DNA of 64,000 nucleotides from Gaiellasilicea sp963749515 (GCA_963749515.1 CAVVMR010000006.1:124001-188000), one strand, 5' to 3'; counted from the first letter of the stretch, positions 1 to 11,757 are shown. A program made the numbers and translations. Notes: a model not told the origin generated them from the letters alone.

Positions 1-916
<916 letters not shown>

Positions 917-920
<4 letters not shown>

Positions 921-1633
921 AGCGAGCGCAGCAGCTCGAGCATCGCCGGCGGCCCGTCGACCACGATGTCGGCGGCTTCACGTAGCTCGGCCGGGCCCTC
1001 GGACGAGGCGACCGCGACGGTGACGCCGAGCTCGAGTGCCTGGAGGGCGTTGAACGCGTCGAGGTCGGTCGAGTCGTCCCCCGCGTAGAGCGCCCGTTCG
1101 AGGCCGCGGTCGCCGAGCAGGTGGGCCACAGCCGTCCCCTTGTGCGCACCGACCGGCGGCCGCAGCTCCAGCACCTTCCGGCCGAAGCGCGCGACGAGCC
1201 CCTCGTGGCGCGCACGGGTCGCGACCGCCTCGAGCAGCTGGAGCGCCTCGCCCTCGTTCTCAGCCCGCCGGTAGTGGAAGGTCACCGTCAGCGGCTTGCG
1301 CTCGATGTCCTCCCAGTCGATCGTCGTCGCAAAGTGCTGGAGACGGTCGCTCCACGCGGCCGCTTCCGGCTCCAGCTCGAGCCCGTGCTCGCCGACGTAG
1401 ACGAGCTCGTCGAGACCCACGACCCGCCGCGCGTCGGCGCCCGAGCGGCCGCTGATGCAGGCCACGAGTGCGTAGCGCTCGTTGAGGCGGCGCAGCTCGA
1501 CCCGGGTCTCCTCGGGGACGGCCGAATCGTGTGGGACGTCGACGATCGGGGCCAGCACGCCGTCGACGTCCAGCAGGATGGCCGTCCGCTCCGGCGCTTC
1601 GGCGAGGCGGGCGAGCAGGGAGTCGCCGTTCAC
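917..1633 (-). CDS. otsB: Trehalose-6-phosphate phosphatase
   Basis: HAD-superfamily phosphatase that removes phosphate from trehalose 6-phosphate, the last step of the OtsAB route. The nucleophile motif LLDVDGVLAPI lies near the N terminus, ISGR is in the first third, and the acidic ending GDDSTDLDAF matches HAD motif IV. The product is about 238 residues, normal for the family. I start it at the second of two adjacent GTG codons, six bases after a minus-strand TATCCT (1640-1645); the frame stays open upstream but encodes low-complexity shadow sequence. No otsA is present in the window. It is divergent from the TauE-like pair and convergent with a sugar ABC ATPase. Confidence 0.88.
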
Positions 1634-1638
1634 CACCC

Positions 1639-1645
1639 TAGGATA
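1639..1645. promoter_or_regulatory. Overlapping divergent -10 elements for otsB and the TauE-like pair
   Basis: The heptamer TAGGATA reads TAGGAT on the plus strand (seven bases before the GTG at 1652) and TATCCT on the minus strand (six bases before the GTG at 1633). Both fit the TANNNT spacing seen before many genes in this window. The two promoters share five bases, so simultaneous binding of polymerase in both directions looks impossible. Confidence 0.55.
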
Positions 1646-1651
1646 CGAGCG

Positions 1652-2002
1652 GTGGCGCTGAAGCTCGTTCTCATCGGCCTGGTCGCCGGCCTCTTCAGCG
1701 CCCTGTTCGGCGTCGGCGGCGGCATCGTCATCGTCCCGCTCCTGATCCTCCTCCTCGGCTTCGAGGGCCGTCTCGCAACCGGGACGTCGCTGGCCGCGAT
1801 CGGGATCACCGCCCTCGCCGGCACGATCCTCTACGCGTTCGAGGGTCACGTCCACGTGGGCCATGCAGCGCTCGTCGGCCTTCCAGCCGCCGCCGGCGCG
1901 GTCGCAGGGACGGCGTTCCAGCAGCGCGTCTCCGGCCGGGCGCTGACGCTCGCGTTCGCGGCCCTGCTCGCGGTGATCGCGATCTGGCTGCTCGTCGAAT
2001 GA
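1652..2002 (+). CDS. TauE/SafE-family half-transporter, first half
   Basis: Membrane protein of about 116 residues carrying one TauE/SafE repeat, with the conserved glycine-rich segment ALFGVGGGIVIVPLL in the first membrane span and three to four hydrophobic spans. Members of the family export sulfite, sulfonates or related small anions and are normally about 250 residues with two such repeats. Here the second repeat is a separate gene overlapping by four bases (ATGA), so a translationally coupled heterodimer is likely. The GTG start follows TAGGAT by seven bases, leaving no room for a ribosome site and implying a leaderless mRNA. Substrate unknown. Confidence 0.8.
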   Translation: MALKLVLIGLVAGLFSALFGVGGGIVIVPLLILLLGFEGRLATGTSLAAIGITALAGTILYAFEGHVHVGHAALVGLPAAAGAVAGTAFQQRVSGRALTLAFAALLAVIAIWLLVE

Positions 2003-2382
2003 GCGCGACCACCGTCATGTTCGCCATCCTGCTCGGCTTCACGGCGGGGGTGCTCGCCGGGTTCTTCGGGGTCGGCGGCGGGATCCTGTTCGTCCCGACA
2101 CTCGTCGCGCTCGGGCTCTCGCAGCTCGGCGCCGAGGCGACCTCGCTGCTCGCGATCCTGCCGACGGTCGCAGCGGGGACGTGGCGGCAACGGCGCTACG
2201 GGAACGTTCACTGGCGGACGGCGCTCGCGCTCGGGCTCTCTTCGATCGCCGGCGCTGCCGTCGGCGTCCAGATCGCGACGACCCTGTCGGAGGACACGCT
2301 GCGGCGGCTCTTCGCCCTCTTCCTGCTGACCGTCGCCGCGCAACTCGCGTGGCGTGCCCGGCGGCCCGCCCCGTATCCTTGA
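1999..2382 (+). CDS. TauE/SafE-family half-transporter, second half
   Basis: About 127 residues, again with the repeat signature (GFFGVGGGILFVPTL) and about four membrane spans, followed by a short arginine-rich tail. It is in a different frame from the upstream half and starts at an ATG overlapping that gene's TGA. Both halves keep complete signature loops, which argues for a functional two-subunit exporter rather than a recent frameshift, although sequencing error at the junction cannot be excluded. Substrate unknown; sulfite or an organic sulfonate is the family precedent. Confidence 0.78.
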   Translation: MSATTVMFAILLGFTAGVLAGFFGVGGGILFVPTLVALGLSQLGAEATSLLAILPTVAAGTWRQRRYGNVHWRTALALGLSSIAGAAVGVQIATTLSEDTLRRLFALFLLTVAAQLAWRARRPAPYP

Positions 2383-2385
2383 CCG

Positions 2386-2784
2386 ATGACCGAGCACGAG
2401 GAGATCTGGCTCCCGCTCGTCGACGAGCCGATCGGCGGCATCGTCGCGCAGATTCAGGCCGACGATCCGGAGATCGAGCGTCTCGTCGGCTCGCCGCGGC
2501 GCATCCTCGCCTTCAAGACGTTCGCCTACATCAGAGCGGGCATGAAGCTCGGCGAGCTGCTCGTCGAGAGCGATCTCCCGCCCTACGACGGCACGGAGAC
2601 GTGGGTCGAGCTGCTCCTTCGGGATCCTGCGAACCGGGCTGCGATCGCGCAAGAGGTCCGGGCGGTCGCCGAGGAGGTCGCCGCAGACCCGCGTTACGGA
2701 GACGACGAGCCGCTCGGGCCGGATGACGAAGCTCGGGCGCGCTTTCGCGAGTTCGCTCGCAAGCTCGAGTCCGAACCCTCCTGA
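2386..2784 (+). CDS. Hypothetical protein, 132 aa, soluble and acidic
   Basis: I do not recognise this family. The protein is soluble, rich in Glu, Asp and Arg, with a predicted helical C-terminal half and no Cys pair or membrane span. Residues 30-55 (IERLVGSPRRILAFKTFAYI) look like the best conserved core. The ATG is six bases after TATCCT (2374-2379), supporting this start and independent leaderless transcription. Codon use matches the neighbours, so it is probably a real gene. Confidence 0.7.
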   Translation: MTEHEEIWLPLVDEPIGGIVAQIQADDPEIERLVGSPRRILAFKTFAYIRAGMKLGELLVESDLPPYDGTETWVELLLRDPANRAAIAQEVRAVAEEVAADPRYGDDEPLGPDDEARARFREFARKLESEPS

Positions 2785-2817
2785 CACACCGTCCCGGGAT
2801 ATCCGGATAATGGGCCC

Positions 2818-4251
2818 GTGCCTCTCAGGCTCCTCGCGCTCCTCGTCCTCGCCTGCGGTCTGGCCTTCGTGGGGGCGAGCACCGGCAGGACGGCGAAAGC
2901 GCCCGTCGTCTCGGCCGGCGCCTACGCGGTGCAGGTGAACGTTCCGGGCCAGCCCGGGACGAGTGCGGGCGCCACCACCGCGCCGAGCGAGGTGACGACC
3001 GCGACCGCGGACGCGTTCGCGCACCCGGCCGACGGAACCGCAGTCAAGTCGGGCGGCCTCTCGTCCAGCGCGTACGCCGAGGGCACGACTGCGCAGGGCG
3101 TCAGCGACGTTCTCGGCATCTCGCTCTTCAACGGTGAGATCACCGCCGAGAGCGTGGCCGCCAGGGCAAAGGCTTCGACCACCGCCGCGGACGCCGTAGG
3201 ATCCGCCGTCACGAACCTCGTCCTCCTCGGGCAGGGAGTCACCCCGGCGCCGAATCAGCGCTTCCCACTCGGCGACTGGGGCTATGCGATCACCCTGGAG
3301 CTGGCGGCTGAAGCACCGGTCGCGGATGACACGCGCAACGCTCGCGCGGCCGTGACTGCGCTTCGCATCGTGCTGCTGGCCGATCACGGCGGGCTTCCCG
3401 TCGGCACCGAGATCCTGATCGGCCACGCCGAGGCGTCGTCGTCGACGCCCGTCGCGCTCACGACCATTCCGCCGGTCACGCAGGCCAAGAAGCCTTCCAA
3501 GCCCGGTCGACCCGCAGGCGTGCCGCCGAAGAAGAAGAAACCGCTGCCGAAGCCGCCCGAGCCGGAGCCGGGCCAGCCCGGAACGGTCTTCAAGCTGCCG
3601 CCGACCGATGTCTCCGCGCCGCTCTCACCGGACGGCTACGTCTTCCCCGTCTACGGCCCGTCGTCGTTCACGGACACATTCGGTGCGCCGCGTGCCGGCG
3701 TCGGCTGGCACCACGGCGAGGACATCTTCGCTCCGCTCGGTGCGCCGCTCCTCGCGGTCGCCGACGGCACGATCTTCTCCGTCGGCTGGAACGACCGCGG
3801 CGGCTTCCGGTTGTGGCTGCGGGACCGCCAGGGGAACCAGTTCTACTACGCGCACCTCTCGGCGTTCTCACCGCTCGCGGTGGACGGTCGGGAGGTACGA
3901 GCCGGCGCGGTGATCGGTTTCGTCGGCAACACCGGGGACGCCCAGAGCACTCCCTACCACCTGCACTTCGAGATCCACCCCGTCGGCCTGCTGCCGATGG
4001 GCTACGACGGGGTCGTCAACTCGTTCCCGTATCTCAGCGCGTGGCGACGGCTCGAGGACATCTCGTTCGCCGCCGGACGGGGCTGGGCACCGCCGGTGCC
4101 TCCGACCGCGACGGCTCCGAGGCCGGGCGCACTGCTGCTCGGCTCGACGGACATCTCGAGTGCGAGCGGACTCGAGCCGGGATCGCTCGAACGGGCGCTC
4201 GTCGCTCCGGTCGCAGCCGAAGGCGACGGCGCCCTAATCCGATCCGGCTAG
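2818..4251 (+). CDS. Secreted M23-family metallopeptidase (peptidoglycan hydrolase-like)
   Basis: 477-residue exported protein: N-terminal signal peptide (about 1-25), an Ala/Thr-rich domain of unknown fold, a Lys/Pro-rich linker around residues 225-255, and a C-terminal LytM/M23 domain. The zinc ligands are visible as HHGED near residue 299 and HLHFE near residue 382, with a YAHL strand between them. M23 enzymes cut peptidoglycan cross-bridges or, when degenerate, activate amidases; both ligand motifs are intact, so activity is plausible. The GTG start follows GATAAT by six bases. The basic, proline-rich linker suggests it spans or binds the wall. Confidence 0.87.
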   Translation: MPLRLLALLVLACGLAFVGASTGRTAKAPVVSAGAYAVQVNVPGQPGTSAGATTAPSEVTTATADAFAHPADGTAVKSGGLSSSAYAEGTTAQGVSDVLGISLFNGEITAESVAARAKASTTAADAVGSAVTNLVLLGQGVTPAPNQRFPLGDWGYAITLELAAEAPVADDTRNARAAVTALRIVLLADHGGLPVGTEILIGHAEASSSTPVALTTIPPVTQAKKPSKPGRPAGVPPKKKKPLPKPPEPEPGQPGTVFKLPPTDVSAPLSPDGYVFPVYGPSSFTDTFGAPRAGVGWHHGEDIFAPLGAPLLAVADGTIFSVGWNDRGGFRLWLRDRQGNQFYYAHLSAFSPLAVDGREVRAGAVIGFVGNTGDAQSTPYHLHFEIHPVGLLPMGYDGVVNSFPYLSAWRRLEDISFAAGRGWAPPVPPTATAPRPGALLLGSTDISSASGLEPGSLERALVAPVAAEGDGALIRSG

Positions 4252-4258
4252 ACCTCGC

Positions 4259-4687
4259 CTACGCAGCCGGCTCCGACGGCGGCGGCGTGTACGAGTAGTC
4301 GTCGGTGCTCTCGCCGGTGATCTTCTGCATCAGCCACTCGCGGGTCTGCGGCCCAGTCATCGGGTTGAAGAGGATCCCGAGGGTGATGCCGGCCAGCAGC
4401 AGCATCGTGTTGCGGCCGCTGTGGTCCTCCTTGCCCTGGATCCGGTTTGCAGCCGTACGGAGCTCGTCGACTGCCTTCCGGAGGTTCTCCTGGACGTCCT
4501 TGTCGGTCGCCGCCCGCACCGCGGTGCCCGTCAGGTTGCGATTTCCGAGCAGCTCGGCGTAGACCTCCCGGGCGGCCGTGAACGCTTCCTTCAGGTTGTC
4601 GTGCAGCGCGTCGTCGTGCAGCGCCCGGTCGACGTAGGGACGCATCGTGTCGGCGGTGTCGTACAGCTTGTCCTTCGTCTTGGCCAT
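4259..4687 (-). CDS. YtxH-like small membrane-associated protein
   Basis: 142 residues: a long charged helical N-terminal region, then one glycine-containing hydrophobic segment (TMLLLAGITLGILFNP, about residues 93-108) and a short polar tail. That layout resembles YtxH-domain stress proteins, whose biochemical role is unsettled. A good ribosome site, AAAGGAAGG, lies before the ATG, unlike many leaderless neighbours. It follows lon on the same strand with a 70-base gap, so it could belong to the heat-shock operon. Confidence 0.65.
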   Translation of the reverse strand: MAKTKDKLYDTADTMRPYVDRALHDDALHDNLKEAFTAAREVYAELLGNRNLTGTAVRAATDKDVQENLRKAVDELRTAANRIQGKEDHSGRNTMLLLAGITLGILFNPMTGPQTREWLMQKITGESTDDYSYTPPPSEPAA

Positions 4688-4757
4688 TCGGCCCTTCCTT
4701 TCGGGTACTTGTGGTCAGCGGTTGATTCTTGCCGTTCGGCGATCCTTGCAAACAGCG

Positions 4758-7150
<2,393 letters not shown>

Positions 7151-7154
<4 letters not shown>

Positions 7155-7588
7155 CCGTTCCTGCGGACGACGATCGCCACCGTGCGGCTGCGCGTGGCCC
7201 GCTTCGCGATCGGCAGCGTGATGCGCAGCATCCCGGCCTCGTACGTCGCGGACGCCGATGCGGCGGCGACGTCGTGGCCGAGCGGGATCAGGCGCTCGAA
7301 GTGCCCGTACTCGATCTCGGCCTGCTGGTACACCTGTCCGCCGATCCGGGGGCGAGCGCGCTCGCCGGAGATCATGAGGGCCTGCTCGTCGACCACGATC
7401 TCGATCGACGCGGGCTCGACGCCGGCCAGCTCGACCAGCAGGTTCAGCTGGTGCGGGTCGTCCGTCACATAGCAGTCGACCGCCGGCCGGAATCCATGCC
7501 GGAGACCGGCGAAGCGGGGAACCTGCCACAGGTCGGCGAAAAGCTCTTCGATCTCGCCCTGCAGTCGATCGATGTCCCGGCGCGCCAT
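7151..7588 (-). CDS. Small heat-shock protein, Hsp20/alpha-crystallin family
   Basis: ATP-independent holdase of about 145 residues. The alpha-crystallin domain occupies residues 40-135: CYVTDDPHQLNLLVELAGV, ISGER, and the C-terminal strand GMLRITLPIAK, followed by a short basic tail. A GTG three codons upstream is possible, but it lies inside the -10 hexamer; TACTGT (7596-7601) is seven bases before the ATG at 7588, which I prefer. It is the first gene of an hsp20-lon pair, a chaperone plus protease, overlapping lon by four bases. Confidence 0.88.
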
Positions 7589-7623
7589 GCCGCTCACAGT
7601 ACCCCGCTGCGTAGGATTGAGAC

Positions 7624-7764
7624 ATGACGCTGGTCCGGCGCATCTTCAAGCTCCTGCTCGCCGGGCTCGCTTTCGCGACCTACGTCTGGTTCGCCGCGGT
7701 GCGCTACGTGCCGCTCGTGAAGGCGCGCAAGCGGCGGCGGCGCGCATCGTTTACAGGATCTTGA
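7624..7764 (+). CDS. Small single-span membrane protein, 46 aa
   Basis: A 46-residue product, MTLVRRIFKLLLAGLAFATY onward, with one hydrophobic segment (about residues 9-26) and a strongly basic C terminus (KARKRRRR), predicting an inner-membrane peptide with its tail in the cytoplasm. The ATG is six bases after TAGGAT (7612-7617), the same spacing as at larger genes, which is the main evidence that it is expressed. It is divergent from hsp20, and the two starts are only 35 bases apart. No function can be assigned. Confidence 0.6.
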   Translation: MTLVRRIFKLLLAGLAFATYVWFAAVRYVPLVKARKRRRRASFTGS

Positions 7765-7800
7765 TGTGTCGGATGAGAGGCGCCGGGGAACCCGGCTCCA

Positions 7801-9036
7801 ATGCGCCTTCTCCTCGCAGCCCTGATGTCGTGCGCCCTTGTCGGCCTCGGAGCCTCGGAGGCGCCGGGCTCGACGGGTGTGCGCTACGGCATCCAGGACG
7901 ACTCCTGGTTGATCCACGGCGCCGGCACGCTTGACGACCGGCTCGACCGGCTTCAGAGCCTCGGGGTGGAGATCGTCCGGTTCAACCTTCACTGGGACCG
8001 GATCGAGCCAGTGCGCGGCGAGCAGGACTGGGAGGAGAGCGACCTCGTCCTGAACGGGCTGCGCGAGCGGGGCATTCCGGCGGTCGTGGGGCTGGTCGGC
8101 TCACCGCGCTGGGCGAACGGCGGCAGGACGCCCAACTTTGCGCCCGGGGCGGCAGCGTTCTCGGCGTTCGCGCGAGCTGCCGCGACCCAGTACAGCTGGG
8201 TCACCCAGTGGCTCGTCTGGAACGAGCCGAACCAGGCGCGATGGCTTCGTCCGACGACGCCGGCGGTGTACGTGCGCCAGCTCCTGAATCCCGCCTACAA
8301 GGCGATCCACGCCGTGATTCCACGGGCGAGGGTCGGCGGCGGTGTCACCGCTCCACGCGGCTCGACGGCCGGCGTCTCGCCCGTGAACTGGATCCGCGGC
8401 ATGCGCACGGCCAAGGCGCGACTGGACGCCTACGCACACCATCCCTATCCGGCGACGAGCCGCGAGACGCCCTTCCCGAACGCCAGCTGCAAGTACTGCA
8501 CGACGATCACGATGGCCACGCTCGAGCGGTTGCTCACCGAGGTGAAGCGGGCATTCGGCCCGAAGCGCATCTGGTTGACGGAGTACGGCTACCAGACCGG
8601 ATCCTTCGGAGTCACCCAGCAGCGCCAGGCTGAGCTGATCGGCCAGTCCGGGATGCGGGTGCAGAAGGCACCGCGGGTCGACATGCTGATCCACTACCTC
8701 GTGAAGGACGAGCCGGAGGCGGCGCGCTTCCAGAGCGGCCTGTTCCAGAACTCTGGCCGGCCGAAGCTCGCGGCGCTCGCCTTCCCGTTCCCGATCGCGC
8801 AGGCGGGCCGCAGCCGCGGAAACCTCGTCCTCTGGGGGCAGATCCGGCCCCGCTCGGGCGCACAGACCTACCGCGTTCAGGTTCGCACGACGGGTGCGTG
8901 GCGCTTCAGCGGCGGTACGCGCAAGACGACGGCGCGCGGCTTCTTCAGCACCGCCGTCGCCGCGGCGCCGGGCGCGCGCGTACGGATCTATTCGCCGCGC
9001 GACGCGGCGTACAGCATCTCGATCCGCGCCAGCTGA
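7801..9036 (+). CDS. Secreted clan GH-A-like glycoside hydrolase
   Basis: 411 residues: a signal peptide (about 1-22), a TIM-barrel domain, and a C-terminal beta-rich extension. The expected clan A catalytic pair is visible: the acid/base Glu in WLVWNEPN (about residue 142) and the nucleophile Glu in IWLTEYGYQT (about residue 262). YAHHPYP between them is also typical. The family could be GH5, GH39 or a neighbour; the substrate is not evident. It stands beside a YczE-like gene and upstream of the dTDP-rhamnose cluster, consistent with envelope or polysaccharide turnover. Confidence 0.75.
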   Translation: MRLLLAALMSCALVGLGASEAPGSTGVRYGIQDDSWLIHGAGTLDDRLDRLQSLGVEIVRFNLHWDRIEPVRGEQDWEESDLVLNGLRERGIPAVVGLVGSPRWANGGRTPNFAPGAAAFSAFARAAATQYSWVTQWLVWNEPNQARWLRPTTPAVYVRQLLNPAYKAIHAVIPRARVGGGVTAPRGSTAGVSPVNWIRGMRTAKARLDAYAHHPYPATSRETPFPNASCKYCTTITMATLERLLTEVKRAFGPKRIWLTEYGYQTGSFGVTQQRQAELIGQSGMRVQKAPRVDMLIHYLVKDEPEAARFQSGLFQNSGRPKLAALAFPFPIAQAGRSRGNLVLWGQIRPRSGAQTYRVQVRTTGAWRFSGGTRKTTARGFFSTAVAAAPGARVRIYSPRDAAYSISIRAS

Positions 9037-9060
9037 ACCCCTACGGCTAGGTTCCGAGCT

Positions 9061-9711
9061 GTGCGGGCGCCTCCGGTCCTCCACGGCGGACTCGGCGCGC
9101 GCTACGCGGGCCTCGTCTTCGGGCTGTTCCTCTGCGCTGCCGGGATCGTGGCCCTGCTCGAGACCGAACTGGGCCTCTCGCCCTGGGACGTGCTGCACCA
9201 GGGGCTCGCGGAGCACACACCGCTGAGCTACGGGACGGCGAACATCCTCGTCGGGGTGGTCGTGCTCGCGCTCTCCTGGCGCCTCGGCGCGCGGGTCGGC
9301 ATCGGGACGGTGGCGAACGCGGTGCTGATCGGCCTCTTCATCGAGGTGCTGGTACGGGTTCCGGCCGTCCGTGCACTCTCGGAGGAAGGACTCGCAACGC
9401 GGAGCGTCGTCATGGCCGTGGGCATCCTGCTGGTCGCAGTCGGCTCGGCCTTCTACCTCGCAGCTGCCTTCGGGGCGGGCCCCCGCGATTCGCTGATGCT
9501 CATCCTCGCTGTCCGCACCGGGTGGCGGATCGGCGTCGTGCGGACGCTGCTCGAGTCGAGCGTCGTGGTCATCGGCGCGGTTCTCGGCGGCACGATCGGG
9601 ATCGGCACGATTGCGTTCGCGGTACTGATCGGTCCCACGCTCGAGGCGTCGTTCTGGCTGTTGGGCCGCACGGCGCTGGCTGGTCCCGCAGTAGCATCGG
9701 CCCCGGCATGA
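9061..9711 (+). CDS. YczE/YyaS/YitT-like integral membrane protein
   Basis: 216 residues with five to six hydrophobic segments and two internally similar halves (GLSPWDVLHQGLA and GAGPRDSLMLILA), the hallmark of the YczE group of unknown transport function. The GTG start follows TAGGTT (9048-9053) by seven bases, so a leaderless transcript is likely. The stop codon overlaps the start of rmlA, suggesting co-transcription into the rml cluster. Confidence 0.78.
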   Translation: MRAPPVLHGGLGARYAGLVFGLFLCAAGIVALLETELGLSPWDVLHQGLAEHTPLSYGTANILVGVVVLALSWRLGARVGIGTVANAVLIGLFIEVLVRVPAVRALSEEGLATRSVVMAVGILLVAVGSAFYLAAAFGAGPRDSLMLILAVRTGWRIGVVRTLLESSVVVIGAVLGGTIGIGTIAFAVLIGPTLEASFWLLGRTALAGPAVASAPA

Positions 9712-10496
9712 AGGCAAAGGGACTCATCGCGGCCGGCGGCGAGGCGACGCGGCTGGGAGAGCTGACGCGCGTCGTCAACAAGCACCTGCTGCCCGTGGGC
9801 GCCTGGCCGATGATCTTCTACCCGCTGCAGCTGCTCCAGCTCGCAGGCGTCCGAGAGGTGATGATCGTCACCGGGCAGGGCCATGCCGGCCAGCTGATCG
9901 ACCTGCTCGGGAACGGGCGAATGAGCAACCGGGGATCGTCGACGCCGCTGTTCGACCTCGATCTCACCTACAAGGTGCAGGTCGAGGCCGGCGGAATCGC
10001 GCAGGTCGTCGGCATGGCCGAGAGCTTCGCCGGCGACGACGATCTGGTCGTTTGCCTCGGCGACAACATCTTCGAGTATTCGGAGGAGAACGCGATTCGC
10101 TCCTTCGTCGAGGGCGACGACGGCGCAGCGGTCTTCGTCAAGGAGGTTCCCGACCCGGAGCGCTTCGGGGTCGTCGTCTACGGCGACGACGGGCGCGTGG
10201 TGGACGTGGTCGAGAAAGCCGGCGTCGTCGATCTCCGCTATCCGTCACCGCCTTCGAACGACGCGGTGGTCGGTCTCTACGCCTACTCGCCCGATGTCTT
10301 CGACGTGATTCGCGGGCTGACGCCGTCGTCGCGGGGCGAGCTGGAGATCACGGACGTCAACCGCCACTACGCCGAGCAGGGAACGCTTGCGTGTCACCGT
10401 GTCAGGGGCTGGTGGGAGGACGCCGGCACGCAGGAGTCGCTGCCCGAGATCGGTGCGCTGATCGGCCGTACCGGCGTGAACAAGGTCGAGCCGTGA
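9708..10496 (+). CDS. rmlA: Glucose-1-phosphate thymidylyltransferase-like nucleotidyltransferase
   Basis: Transfers a nucleotidyl group to a sugar 1-phosphate, the first step of dTDP-L-rhamnose synthesis. The N terminus KGLIAAGGEATRLGELT is the nucleotide-binding loop; NKHLLPV, the acidic LGDNIFEY and DAGTQESL at the C terminus are typical of RmlA. At 262 residues it is shorter than classical RmlA (about 290) and resembles the short actinobacterial form. The ATG overlaps the upstream membrane gene by four bases; the open frame further upstream is a shadow. A TAGCAT lies ten bases before the start, giving a possible internal promoter. Confidence 0.88.
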   Translation: MKAKGLIAAGGEATRLGELTRVVNKHLLPVGAWPMIFYPLQLLQLAGVREVMIVTGQGHAGQLIDLLGNGRMSNRGSSTPLFDLDLTYKVQVEAGGIAQVVGMAESFAGDDDLVVCLGDNIFEYSEENAIRSFVEGDDGAAVFVKEVPDPERFGVVVYGDDGRVVDVVEKAGVVDLRYPSPPSNDAVVGLYAYSPDVFDVIRGLTPSSRGELEITDVNRHYAEQGTLACHRVRGWWEDAGTQESLPEIGALIGRTGVNKVEP

Positions 10497-10960
10497 TCAA
10501 CGGGCTGCTGCGAATCCCGCTCCAGCGCTTCGAGGACGAGCGGGGCTGGTTCATGGAGCTCCGCCGCGAGAGCGCGCTGCCGAAGCCGACGACGCAGACG
10601 AACGTCTCGTTCTCGCGCCGAGGCGTGATCCGCGGTCTCCACTACCACGAGCGCGGCCAGGACGATCTCTTCGTGTGCCTGCAGGGAATGGCGCGTGTCG
10701 TCGTGCTCGACCGCGAGACCGACGAGACGTTCACCGAGGACATCGGGGACGAGAATCCGGTCGCGATCTACGTCCCGGGGCGAAACGCGCACGGCTTCGA
10801 GGCGCTCACCGATCTCTTGTTCTGCTACCACGTGACCGAGGAGTACGACCCGGCCGCCCCGGACGAGCAGGGGCTCTGCTGGGCTGACCCGCGCGTGAAG
10901 CATCTGTGGCACACCGACGCGCCGATCCTCTCGCCGCGCGACCTGGCAGCGTGTACCTAG
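10493..10960 (+). CDS. rmlC: dTDP-4-dehydrorhamnose 3,5-epimerase-like cupin
   Basis: About 155 residues, with the RmlC signature elements FEDERGWFMEL, the catalytic-His region GVIRGLHYH, the strand LFVCLQGMARVVVLD, YVPGRNAHGFEAL and the closing W-D segment. It converts dTDP-4-keto-6-deoxyglucose to the L-lyxo form ahead of RmlD. The GTG start overlaps the rmlA stop (GTGA), and the downstream end overlaps rmlD by ten bases, so the three are one transcription unit. The family is shorter than the classical 180 residues, so a related sugar epimerase is possible. Confidence 0.85.
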   Translation: MINGLLRIPLQRFEDERGWFMELRRESALPKPTTQTNVSFSRRGVIRGLHYHERGQDDLFVCLQGMARVVVLDRETDETFTEDIGDENPVAIYVPGRNAHGFEALTDLLFCYHVTEEYDPAAPDEQGLCWADPRVKHLWHTDAPILSPRDLAACT

Positions 10961-11757
10961 TCACGGGCGCCCGCGGCCAGTTGGGCCGCGCGCTGACCGA
11001 GGAGTTCGCCGAGGACGAGCTCGTCGCGCTCTCGCACGCCGACTGGGACGTCTCGCTCCCACCGCCTCCGACGCTCGACCGGCCCGACCTCGTCCTGCAC
11101 ACCGCGGCCTGGACGGACGTCGACGGCGCCGAGGACGATCCTCAGGGCGCCTCCGCGGTCAACGTCGGCGGGACGCTGAACGCCGCCTCGCTCGGCGCCC
11201 CGCTCGTCTACTACTCGACGGACTACGTCTTCGACGGCCTGAAGGGCGAGCCGTACGTCGAGTCCGACGGCCCGAACCCGCTCTCCGCCTACGCTCGCTC
11301 GAAGCTCCACGGCGAGGCCGCTGCCGGCGAGCGCGCGTGGATCGTCCGCTCGTCCTGGCTCTTCGGCCCGACGGGCACGAACTTCGTCCGCACGATGCTG
11401 CGGCTGGGTGGCGAGCTGGAGGAGGTGGGGGTCGTCGACGACCAGCGAGGCTCGCCGACGTACGTCGGCCACCTCGCCGCCGCGACGCGCGAGCTGCTCG
11501 AGCAGCCGTTCGGGATCTGGCACGTCGCCGCGGCCGGTGACTGCACGTGGGCCGACTTCGCCGAGGCGATCTTCGAGGAAGCCGGCCTGAGCTGCCGTGT
11601 GCGCCGGATCTCGACGGCCGAGCTGGGACGGCCCGCTCCGCGGCCCGCCTACTCGGTCCTCCGCAGCGAGCGGCCCGGTGCGCCGGAGCTGCCCCACTGG
11701 CGCGACGGCCTGCGCGAGACGCTTGCAGCCATCCGCCTCGAGGAGCCGGCCGAGTAA
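10951..11757 (+). CDS. rmlD: dTDP-4-dehydrorhamnose reductase
   Basis: NADPH-dependent reductase, last step of dTDP-L-rhamnose synthesis. Short-chain reductase fold of 268 residues: N-terminal YLVTGARGQLGRAL, HTAAWTDVDGAE, the catalytic YSTDYVFDG and YARSKLHGE (YxxxK), and a substrate region with SSWLFG. I start it at the GTG at 10951, which places the Rossmann strand at the N terminus; the longer in-frame extension belongs to the rmlC reading region. Co-translated with rmlC. Confidence 0.9.
   Translation: MYLVTGARGQLGRALTEEFAEDELVALSHADWDVSLPPPPTLDRPDLVLHTAAWTDVDGAEDDPQGASAVNVGGTLNAASLGAPLVYYSTDYVFDGLKGEPYVESDGPNPLSAYARSKLHGEAAAGERAWIVRSSWLFGPTGTNFVRTMLRLGGELEEVGVVDDQRGSPTYVGHLAAATRELLEQPFGIWHVAAAGDCTWADFAEAIFEEAGLSCRVRRISTAELGRPAPRPAYSVLRSERPGAPELPHWRDGLRETLAAIRLEEPAE

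Noticed and set aside
1846..3426. 526-codon minus-strand frame across the TauE-like and M23 genes
   Set aside because: Arg/Glu-rich shadow composition without motifs; three supported genes lie on the opposite strand.
8101..9717. Long minus-strand frame opposite the glycosidase and YczE-like genes
   Set aside because: Low-complexity Arg/Asp/Ala composition and no start signal; the plus-strand genes have catalytic motifs or membrane spans.
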